Source: Lepisosteus oculatus
Lineage: Eukaryota > Chordata > Actinopteri > Semionotiformes > Lepisosteidae
Direction of reading: 5' to 3'
Assembly (NCBI RefSeq): GCF_040954835.1
Contig: NC_090723.1
Location: forward strand, 9,930,001-9,994,000
DNA length: 64,000 nucleotides
Shown here: one piece after another, positions 43,856 to 53,706 of the stretch
Layout of the letters: every line of letters begins with the position of its first letter
Numbering within the stretch: position 1 is the stretch's first letter
Made by a program: the position numbers and the translations under genes
The notes under the pieces: generated by a model
Told to the model about the DNA's origin: nothing
The model's input: only the letters and a program-made list of their open reading frames with translations
Databases searched by the model: none

Positions 43856-45005
43856 GTCAACAGAGTGACCGGTCACCAGGCTCGTAGCACCAATGGGCAG
43901 AGAGCAGCTGCTTCTCTCCAGGAAGGTCTGCTAAGGACTTTGAGCTCAGGCCACCCTGCGATCTCCAGCGCTCCTGAGCGGCCTGGCTGTGCGGGCGAGG
44001 GGGCAGTGCCAGTCCACAGTCCCACAGTGCTTCGGGGTTCTGCTTCGCTCATTAAACCTGTTTTACGCACTGCCATTCATTCCAGCCCCCCGGCAGCGCC
44101 CTGACAGCGACGCAATGACAGAAGGGCCCACTCAGAGTCTCGGGGATTAACACGCTGGGCGTCTGCCCACTCAGGAGAGGAAGCTGTCCAAGGTGGAATT
44201 AGCGTGGCACCTTGGCACCATTACCATGGCCTTATCTGTGGTTTAATTTGGAATCAATGCTCTGCCTGCTCACACTCAGCCCAGGATGTCCTGTCCTGCA
44301 TGATTCCTGACTGTCTCAGCTTTGATCAAGCAGTAAGGAGTCTGCAGGTGTTTCTGAACTGGGCTATGGGAATACCTGTACATGTACCACCTCCTGCGGA
44401 GAACTCACGGTGAGCCTAGCCCCAAGGACACAATATTAAAGGTTACGTCAAAAACACTTTAAATGGTGAAAAAAAACAAACACTGGCATGTTTATCAGAG
44501 CGAGCTTTCGTCATGGTTTCTTGCACATTAGGAAGACTGATGACAACTTGACAGCTTAATCTTTTTTGTGCTGAAAAATGCCCCAAAGGAAGGATCATGT
44601 CAGGGGTGGGACAGACTTCATCAGGCTGCAGCTCACCTGACAGTTCCAAGTAACGAAATAAAAGCAATCACTTTGAACCCTGTGTACAGCCGCGCTAAAA
44701 GTAATTACAGAAGATTAAATGATTAGATATTGACATCTCAGGACCATTTCTCAGCAGAATGCAGCTCAGTTTATATTGCAGTTATTACTCATTAATGATT
44801 TTTGAATCATTCGGGTTCCCACACATTCTCCCTCTCCTTCCCTTTCTGTCTTCTCTCGAGCATGGAGAAGCACAGTGTAAACATGGTGAAGCAGAATAAA
44901 GAGCAGTCAAGTGCAGTGGATTTTATTCTGGAAATGTATAAGAAAGGAAAGAATACAAGCAAGTATACTGCCTACAGTGATGCCTCTTCCTTACACATGA
45001 TTATA
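43856..45005. other. Intergenic, nothing recognised
   Basis: No exon or element was recognised between the two SINEs. Confidence 0.4.
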
Positions 45006-45512
45006 ATAATATCCTAAAACTTATATAGCATTTTTCTGGACACTCCCCTCAAAGCGATTTAGAGGTAATAGGGTCTCCCCTCCACCAGCACCAGTCCTCT
45101 CCCCACAGACAGCTCTCAGTAGGGAGGAGAGCAGAGTGATGAAGACAGTTCAGAGAGGGGGATTATTAGGAGGCCATGACTGGTAAAGCCCAGGGGGAAA
45201 TTTAGCCTGGACACCAGTTTTACACCCCTACTCTTTTCGAGAAACACCCTGGGATTTTTAATGACCACAGAGAGTCAGGACCTCAGTTTTACGTCTCCTC
45301 CAAAGGACGGCGCCTGTTTAGTATAGTGTCCCCGTCACCATACTGGGGCATTAGTATCCACACAGATCACAGGGTGAGCGCCCCCTACTGGCCCCTCTAA
45401 CACCTCCTCCAGCAGCAACCTCAGCTTTCCCAGGAGTCTCCCATCCAGTCTCCCACTGCTGAGCTCCAGTGGGCTGCCAGCTGTGAGCTGCAGGGTGATA
45501 GCGCTGCATGAT
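45006..45512 (-). mobile_element. 5S-derived SINE, copy 5
   Basis: The copy is nearly complete but internally shortened: CTTATATAGCATTTTTCTGG tail, a deletion after CCACCAGCACCAG, central domain with ACACCCCTACTCTTTTCGAG, then a partial 5S head (CAGGAGTCTCCCATCCAG, TGCTGAGCTCCAGTGGGCTG). A CTCF-like AGCGCCCCCTACTGG is at 45377-45391. Confidence 0.8.
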
Positions 45513-46844
45513 GTAGAAACATGTTTAAAATGAGCATTTTTAATTTAACGCATTTTTAAAGTTTGGATGGAGCAGGTTTTCTTCTAAGATGTGCCAGCAC
45601 TTTGCTCCATCCTGGTCTCCTCAGTCAGGATGAGCTCCGCAGTCTCAGCTGTCAGACAGAGCTCTTGTAACACACTGCTGCTCACCAGCAGATAAGTTGT
45701 TGTGCCTGGGGAATACATAGTGTTGGTTTGTACCAGACATAAAGCTTTGCATTTATACCAAATATTTAAAAATATTGCCTCCTCCCACCACAAGACCTTT
45801 TACGGAGTCACTTACATGCTTGTTCGCAAACTCTGAGCAGGATTAGAGATTGATTCTTTGCAGAGGGACAGTCTGTTCCAGGCAGTGTCTGGGAGGTACA
45901 ATACACCTCCATTCATCATACGGTTATTCATTGCCTTTCAAATGGTTTTATATCTTTTCCCTCTCCTGTGCCATTAAACGAATATTTCCCTATATTATTC
46001 AGAAAGCTCCCTAGTCTTCATGCATGAGTCCTTGCTTGATATTCATTACCTGACTGAGGGACCATACAGAAACAGGTGCATCTATTCTGAAATCATGTGA
46101 ACCACTGTTACTGCACACAGACAGACTTCACTCAACTAGTTGTGTGCCTTGTCAAAGTAATTCTGTGCACCTGAACTCATTTAGATGTGACATTGCAGAG
46201 GGGGTGCACGCCTATACAATCAACATATTTTAGTTTGGGAATGTTCTTTGCAGTTTTAACTGACTAACTTTTCAGCCATGAAAGCCTTCCGTTTAAACAT
46301 TCCTGGTTTAATTAAAAATATGAAGTTAAAGATGTGTATAAATCATCTGTAATTCAACACAATGGGACATTGCTGGAAGGGTTCAAGGGTAGGCCATTTT
46401 TTTCAGAGAATGTAGTGGCTGTTTTTTTTTTACAGCACAACTAAGACTTTTCACTTTGTGAATTAAATAAAGAAAGGGCTGTTTTAGCTCAAACAAAAAC
46501 ATAATAAATCCACCTATACTTTTCAAAGAATTTAACTCATTATTTTCTTAATGATAGAAATATATAGAATGCTTCCTAAGGTATTTCACTATTTATTGCT
46601 CAAAAGAATACTTCATTAAAGGTACTGTTCTTCACAACCATGTTCTGAAGTCTTCAATAGTACTATACAGTACAGCACTTCGGAGCCTGATTAGGTGTAT
46701 TATAATTATGAAGCTATTTATTTAGAGCAACTGTAACTATGTAAGAGAGTGGAACAAAATTGTCCCTCAGGGAACTGACTTTGAGAATCCTGTCTTACAG
46801 TAACAGTGCTTTCGCTTGATCAAATCTGACCATTCTGTTGGATT
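45513..46844. other. AT-rich intergenic, nothing recognised
   Basis: No exon or element recognised on either strand. Confidence 0.4.
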
Positions 46845-47185
46845 GGATCCCAGGGCGTTTCTCGAAAAGAGTAGGGGTGTAACCCCAGCGTCCTGGCCAA
46901 ATTTCCCATTGGCCCTTACCAATCATGGCCTCCTAACAATCCCCCTCTATGAATTGGCTTCATTACTCTGCTCTCCTCCCCACTGAGAGCTGGTGTGTGG
47001 TGAGCGTTCTGGCGCACTATGGCTGCCGTCGCATCATCCAGGCGGGGCTGCACACTGGTGGTGGTGGAGGGGATCCCCATTACCTGTACAGCGCTTTGAG
47101 TGGAGTGTCCAGAAAAGCACTTTATAAGTGTAAGCAATTATTATTATTATTAATATTATTATTAATAATAATTATTATTATGATT
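46845..47185 (+). mobile_element. 5S-derived SINE, copy 6 (5'-truncated)
   Basis: Starts inside the central domain (CCCAGGGCGTTTCTCGAAAA), continues through ACCAATCATGGCCTCCTAAC and CGCACTATGGCTGCCGTCGC, and ends in the AGAAAAGCACTTTATAAGTG tail plus an ATT/AAT run to about 47185. Confidence 0.85.
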
Positions 47186-47547
47186 ATTTTAAGTGTCTTC
47201 CACAGTCTGAGGATAAAAGGGAAAAGAGCTGCAAGTGTGGGCCTGGGTTTGGCAACAATTAGAGATTTTTGTTTTGCATTATTGTTGCACAACTTAGAAT
47301 TCTCTCAAGCGCTCTCCACCCTCAATCTCAAAGTCTTCCCAGGAGATGGCCTGCCTCCGTCAGCAATACCTTCTCACCTTGCCTTCTCATCCACAGCTTC
47401 AGACTTGCACTAGACCATAGGTCTCCAGCCAGTTCCAGTTACAGGTGATTGAAGGTGCTCGTGTCGAGCATGTGATCTGTTCAGTTTAGTCAATCCTGGT
47501 CTTTTAGGGCTGAATATTTGACTGATTTACTTTAATCTAAGTTACTG

Positions 47548-48112
47548 TTTAATAACAATAATAATAATAATTGCTTACACTTATATAGCACTTTTCTGGA
47601 CACTCCACTCAAAGCGCTTTACAGGTAATGGGGATCCCCTCCACCACCACCAGTGTGCAGCCCCACCTGGATGATATGAGGGGATCTCACCACACACCAG
47701 CTCTCAGTGGGGAGGAGAGCAGAGTGATGAAGCCAGTTCAGAGATGGGGATTATTAGGAGGCCATGATTGGTAAGGGCCAATGGGAAATTTGGCCAGGAT
47801 GCCAGGGTTACACCCCTACTCTTTTCGAGAAACGCCCTGGGATTTTTAATGACCACAGAGAGTCAGGACCTCGGTTTTACGTCTCATCCAAAGGACAGTG
47901 CCTGTTCACAGTATAGTGTCCCTGTCACTATACTGGGGCATTAGGACCCACATGGACTGCAGGGTGAGCGCCCCCTGCTGGCCCCACTAACAGCTCTTCC
48001 AGCAGCAACCTCAGTTTTCCCAGGAGTCTCCCATCCAGGTACTGACCAGGCTCACACCTGCTGAGCTTCACTGAGCTGCCAGTTGTGAGTTGAAGGGTGA
48101 TATGCTGCTGTT
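47548..48112 (-). mobile_element. 5S-derived SINE, copy 7 (near full length)
   Basis: Runs from an AAT tail and TTGCTTACACTTATATAGCA on the plus strand to the 5S head (CAGGTACTGACCAGGCTCAC, CTGCTGAGCTTCACTGAGCT) at about 48020-48110. A short deletion removes the TGCGACGGCAGCC part. The CTCF-like AGCGCCCCCTGCTGG is at 47967-47981. Confidence 0.85.
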
Positions 48113-49358
48113 TAATTAATCACTCTGGAAATGTTCCATTACTTTAGACACTGGGGACCTTTGCCTTTCAGGATTACGGAGATGGTCTTAGAGTGCATAG
48201 GTGTGATGAAGTGTGGGAATGTGAATCGTGATTGTATGTAAGTTTTATGCAGGGTATCTTACTGAAAGTGTGCTTGGGCTGCAGCTGCTGGCGTGTGAAA
48301 CCTCAATGAGGAAGGAGTTAGAAACGAGATCAAACTCCGGTGTCTGCAGCACACGTGCTGCCCCTCCTCTCTTCGAGGGTCTTGGGAGAGCGGCGGACCT
48401 CTGACTGTCATGGTCAGAGTCCGAAGGTCACGGCCAGCCCATATATCGAGGCCACAGCCCTGGGAGACCCACTATTCCTCAGTCGGGAATCGAGGAGATG
48501 TGATTAATCACAAATTCTTTCTTTCCTTGTGTTTGGGTTAATTAATCCAAACATCAACCAGTTCAATGAATGACTTAATTCAGTACCTAAATTAGAACCA
48601 GACGGACTGTAACTCGTCAACACCAGCATAGGAGAGCTCCATATGAAAGGAGATTTGTATATTGATTTAGGATTGCTGTTTGTCATAGTGACCAATTAAA
48701 CATTGCAATGAAATGATTTAAAGGTGTTTTTCTGGCATGTTAGTCATGCTTGTAATTAAGGAAGCAAATAGGTTTGGTTGAGCCTCTGAGCCCCGTGCAA
48801 CACTTTTTCTCTTCCCCAGTGCATGTCTATGCGGTGGGAGAGGTTCCGCCACAGGGCTCCCCCGAGGGTGTGGAGCACTCTCAACTGCAGGACTGGCAGA
48901 GAATCGAAAAAACACACATCAGGGAGATCAATTAACATGCAGGGTTAATGAACCGAAGACTAACGTCAGCTAGTAAACTTGTCTTTTAAGGGCTCGGTTT
49001 TTAAAGGGACAGAGTTAATCACATTCCTCTGGGCAGGTGATCACTGTGGGCGCTCCTGGGCACAGACAGAGAAGAACAGCCGCTCTTTCCAACTTGGGCA
49101 GCTTGATTTTGTTTATTTTTTAAATTTGCGTCTTGACTTTTATTCCTAGCGTAAGATTTCTGCTGTGATTGCGTGTCTCTACAAGTCCAGAGAATTCAAA
49201 TAAGATGCAGAAATAACATCAAACCCTGTGGGCCCTGTTGGCTTATGGGCAGTCTTTGCTGGTACCTGCTAGGATGAGTAAAAATGCAAATAGGTAAAGA
49301 GATACATTACCATTGTCACGCAATTACAGTAGAACAAGCAAATCCTTTTCCGTGCTAA
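48113..49358. other. Intergenic, nothing recognised
   Basis: No exon or element recognised. A small hairpin, CTCTGAC-TGTCATG-GTCAGAG, lies near 48400-48420. Confidence 0.4.
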
Positions 49359-49968
49359 ATAATAATAATAATAATAATTGCTTACACTTATATAGCGCTT
49401 TTCTGGACACTCCACTCAAAGCGCTTTACAGTTATTGGGGATCCCCTCCACCACCACCAGTGTGAAGCCCCACCTGGATGATGCAACGGCAGCCATAGTG
49501 CGCCAGAACACTCACCACACACCAGCTCTCAGTGGGGAGGAGAGCAGAGTGATGTAGCCAATTCATAGAGGGGGATTATTAGGAAGCCATGATTGGTAAG
49601 GGCCAATGGGAAATTTGGCCAGGACACCCCTACTTGATCACAGGCCAGGGGTTACACCCCTACTCTTTTTTTCGAGAAATGCCCTGGGATTTTTAATGAC
49701 CACAGAGAGTCAGGACCTCAGTTTTACATCTCATCTGAAGGACGGCGCCTGTTTTTACAGTATAGTGTCCCAGTCACTATACTGGGGCATTAGGACCCAC
49801 ATGGACCACAGGGTGAGCAACCCCTGCTGGCCCCACTAACACCTCTTCCAGCAGCAACCTTAGTGTTTCCCAGGAGGTCTCCCATCCAGGTACTGACCAG
49901 ACTCACACCTGCTGAGCTTCAGTGGGCTGCCAGCTGGGAGTTGCAGGGTGATATGGCTGCTGGCTCCA
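49359..49968 (-). mobile_element. 5S-derived SINE, copy 8 (full length)
   Basis: Complete from the AAT tail to the 5S head (GAGGTCTCCCATCCAGGTAC, GCAGGGTGATATGGCTGCTG). It holds a local duplication: 'ACACCCCTACT' occurs twice around 49623-49665. The CTCF-like site is broken here (GAGCAACCCCTGCTGG). Confidence 0.85.
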
Positions 49969-51420
49969 GTTATAAGACTGGAGAACTGGAGATCTGGACA
50001 CTTACACTTGTGACTGTGATTCAATATCTGTACTTATACTTATATCTATTTCAGTACTTAGAGCCATACCTGTATCAATAGGTGACCTCCCTCTCCACTT
50101 AAATGTGCACGTCTTGAAAGTTGCAAAGCCATACCTCGATAATTACAGGGCTTGGTAATTACTGTCATGATGTAATATTGTGTAAAGATTTTGCCTGTCT
50201 TTGCATGAATCCTCTAAATGATTATTTTAATGATATTTACAAGGGGTTCACAACCTGTAGCTGAAGTGTAATTATCTGTGCTGGGACTGTCAGTTTCTAA
50301 AATGGGACAGAGGGGTGATACCATGACAGCAGGAGAAGAAACAAGCCTGTGATCAAGTTTGTGAAATGTCTTGAAATTGAAAACCGATTGTAACATTAGA
50401 ACCAGGAAAACTTAAAGTGAGGGAAAAGTCAGCTATTGCACTGAACTGGTAGCATGAGGAGAGCCTGATGATACTTTTGAGAGCCTAAATGATCAACCTT
50501 ATCGAGGGGATCTCGTGCAGAGGGTGTTGCATCCGAGACAAGTTTCCCGAACTGATTATTCATGGATGAGAAAAGTTGGGAGTTGTTTCTTGGAACTCCT
50601 GGCTACTGGATAGACCTGTAATTACAAACAATAAAGCAGACTTGCAGTTTCCTAATACAGGGGCTAACCTTTTAGGTCTTTCAAATGTTCGAAAGCTCCT
50701 GTCAAAATTCCTCTGAGCCTACACGAACTTGTAGAGCTGAAGTTCCTTCTGTGTGTGTTTGTAGCAGCTCTTTGCTGTAATCTCTGGCACACTTCTGGGC
50801 TGCTGCTGGTCTTTCCTACTCATTGGCAGAATTTTCCCTGCTTTATTGTGAAAAGCCCTGCAGGCTCAGGGTGGGTGGGAGTTCAGGACTCAGTGCTCCA
50901 TCAATGTGGATCAGAACAAGGTGTCACAGGAATGTCTTCCCCATCACAGGAAGTCAGAGGGAGATCTTAAGCGGGAGGAACACTTTGTTTTACACTCTCG
51001 TATGGCCTGCTTAACGAGCTCCCTCTCTCAGCTAATCTCTTCTAATTGCGGTCAGGCAAGCCGTGGTGCAGCACTGCCACACGCCTGTTATGAGATCAGC
51101 TGTGCTCTCAACATCCTCACAGTCTCCCACCACAGCAAAACCACTGCTGAAAAATCCTGACTATAATACACCGTATATTTATACATGCGAGACTCGCACA
51201 GGAAACCAGAACAAGAAATGTATCTGTGAACTGTGACTTGAAAACAGCAATTAATGTCAGATAATATAGGGCAGGTGAGCAGGCAGAGAACACAAAATGC
51301 ATTTCTATTCACACTATTTAGTGCCAGTATGTTTAGGAAAATAGTTTGTAATTTGTGTACAATTATATTCGAATTTGTTCAGGTGGGCAGCTGCATCAGC
51401 ATGTGTAGGCTGCAAAGGAA
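49969..51420. other. Intergenic, nothing recognised
   Basis: No exon or element recognised; a short TATATCT/TACTTATA repeat lies near 50025-50075. Confidence 0.4.
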
Positions 51421-51535
51421 CAAGTAATAGGTCTATTCCATGCTGAAAAGAGAAGAAAGAAAACAATGTTTCGGTCATGGAGCCTTCTTCAAGTGTGGAG
51501 ACTTCTCTTTTCAGCATGGAATAAACCAATTACTT
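51370..51535 (-). repeat. Penelope-like-type repeat end with hammerhead-like motif and inverted flank
   Basis: On the minus strand: CTTGAAGAAGGCTCCATGAC followed by CGAAACATTG, then CTTCTCTTTTCAGCATGGAA and TAGACC, then sequence to 51370 (GCAGCCTACACATGCTGATG). A second, plus-strand copy of CTTCTCTTTTCAGCATGGAA (51501-51521) makes an inverted repeat of about 21 bp with 51433-51453. The family call rests on memory of similar fish repeats. Confidence 0.45.
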
Positions 51536-51643
51536 CTTCCTATATTATAAGTATTATTATATATAAATATAACGTTATAGAACAGTTTTTGTATTGGCTC
51601 AGAAAAGAACATCACAAAATACTGTAGAGTACTATGTTGTATA

Positions 51644-51848
51644 CTGCCACCTGGTGTCTAAAAAGTGTCAAACCCCTGACAGCAAGGGCACCCAAACGTA
51701 CCGTACCGCCCTCTAGCGTCCATTCGCCTACGTTGAAATGTGGGCGCAGCCGAGGGTTGACTTTTATCGATTAATGGGCGTATGGGCTCCCTCTGGTGTC
51801 AAGTTTGCTGCCTTTCGAGTAACATGAATTTGAGCGCCCTCTGCTGTT
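51644..51848 (-). promoter_or_regulatory. Cluster of four co-oriented CTCF-like motifs
   Basis: Minus-strand readings: AGACACCAGGTGGCAG (51644-51659), GACGCTAGAGGGCGGT (51705-51720), GACACCAGAGGGAGCC (51785-51800), AACAGCAGAGGGCGCTC (51832-51848). Each fits the CCASYAGRKGGCRS-type core with few mismatches and all point the same way. They are not inside a recognised SINE. They lie between genes C and D, so a boundary or insulator role is plausible but inferred. Confidence 0.5.
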
Positions 51849-52073
51849 TTTTCGGAGCAGTTACACAATTTTGGTTGAAACGGGGAACAATATCCGTTGA
51901 GTTGGATGTTGTCGTCTTTTTTTTTTGCTTTCAGCTCTGAAATCTTTCACAAACACCCATATCAGACAAGCTCTTTAAAGAAACTGATTGGTCATGTGGG
52001 TCGTCAAGTAATAATCTTGAGCAACGTACCAGAGTTGTCTCCTCCAAGTGCACTAATTGCTTAATCAAATGTG

Positions 52074-52200
52074 ATAATAATAATAATAATAATAATAATT
52101 CCTCACACTTATATAGTGCTTTTCTGGACACTCCACTCAAAGCACTTTACAGGTAATGGGGACTCCACCACCACCAATGTGCAGCCCCACCTGGATCCAT
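52074..52200 (-). mobile_element. 5S-derived SINE, copy 9 (only the 3' end)
   Basis: An AAT run (52074-52100), TCACACTTATATAGTGCTTT, TCTGGACACTCCACTCAAAG and AATGTGCAGCCCCACCTGGA; the homology stops near 52197. Confidence 0.8.
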
Positions 52201-52604
52201 GTATCCAGACCTTTGGGGGCAGGTGACCTCTGACCTCTGCTGGACAGGAGCTCTTCCAGGGCAGCACCCGTCTGGGGACAGGGCTGGGACCCCGTGGACA
52301 GTATACTGTACACACACCCCAGTAGATAGCAGTGCAGTACCCCCAGACACAGTCACCTTGCACTGGCACGGTTTGCCCACTGGTGAGTCCTGAAGGAAGC
52401 AGCCCTTAACTTACAGCAGGATTCACACTCGTCCTGTGGCGGCTGACTTCAGCGTCAAAGAGCCAACTGAGCACCCGGGCCAGCAAGCTACTGTGACTTC
52501 CACAGACAGAGACACGGAGTTCATTCCTGAATCATCTTTATTTATCCATCTGCTGCCTATTTGTACCTTTACCAGTTCTGTTGATTTGTAACAATTTAAT
52601 ATAG

Positions 52605-52676
52605 AAACACCGGAAGAAGGCTCCACAGCCAAAATGTTGCGTTTCTTGTCTTCTCTTTTCAGCATGGAATAAACCT
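52605..52676 (+). repeat. Second Penelope-like-type repeat end with degenerate hammerhead-like motif
   Basis: CCGGAAGAAGGCTCCACAGC, CAAAATGTTGCG, then CTTCTCTTTTCAGCATGGAA and TAAACC, matching the copy at 51.4-51.5 kb. The conserved CTGA and GAAA are mutated here (CGGA, AAAA). Confidence 0.45.
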
Positions 52677-53706
52677 TAACTTGTTCCTTAACTGTTTAAT
52701 ATGATCAATGAAGCAGTAAAGAAACAAATAAGCCTTTTGCTTTAAGAAAAGATGACAAAGGTCATTTCCACATTGTCCTTTGATAGTCACACAAGAGAAA
52801 GAAGAGCTGTCCTCTCACTGGACTCTACCAACCCCTCCAAACCCCTTCCTTTCATCCTGGGATTCAGATAGATCAGTACCAGTAGACCCAGAGCCAGCTG
52901 CCTCTTTGAAAAGGGGATGATTTGTGTTTGTTAAAAGTGGTAGCAGACAGACCAGCTCTAGAGGGAGGCAAAGAAACAGGTTTTCTAGATCTTGGTTTCT
53001 GTCTCGAAAGTCACAGGGGAGTAAAAAAACAAACAAACAAGTCCCTCTAGTCCTGAACAACAGACTGGACTCTTGCCAAGCTGATGGGGAAACCAGGAGC
53101 AGAGAACATCCACAAGACAGGAGAGGAATGCACCTGAATTGCAAAAAGGCTGAAATATTCTGCTCAGCCACAGTGTTGAGGAACCTCGTCTGGGATCTTT
53201 CACAAACCACCTGAATGTGATCCTCAGATCACTAAGCAATGAGGAAAATGTGTCTAATACCCCCTGTCCAGTGTAACCTTTCTTAAGATCTAACTGGTTA
53301 ATAGTTCTGTTCTTAAAGAGAGTGTTTTAAATTGTTTTAACTGGGAGACGCCCAGTTCCGGTCCTGCCTCCAAGCTTCCATTTAGGTCTTAACGAGCCAG
53401 GTGAGCTGATTATTGGCCAAACTAGAGCGGTTTAACAGCTTTTCCTATCCTTTAAGGTGCTGACTTGCTTTTAAAACTATACAACCTGTGCAGAGGCACA
53501 AGCCCCTCTGAACTACACATTAAGCACATCTAGTTGACCCTGCAAATTAAGGGCTGGGGTTTACAGGGAGACCTCGTGAGCTGTTGACACATGGAGAGAG
53601 ACGCTAGAGGCCAGAGCTGGGGAAGACAAGGTGTTGTGTAATTGGTAGAAGGTCAGAGGTCCGCCAGGTGTGGGCTGGTCAGTGGAGCTGGGAAGGGGGG
53701 GTTGGT
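52677..53706. other. 3' flank of gene D, nothing further recognised
   Basis: No AATAAA was found within the first few hundred bases downstream of the gene D stop. The nearest clear one on the minus strand is near 52531-52537, over 1.1 kb away, so the 3' end of gene D is unresolved. Confidence 0.4.
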
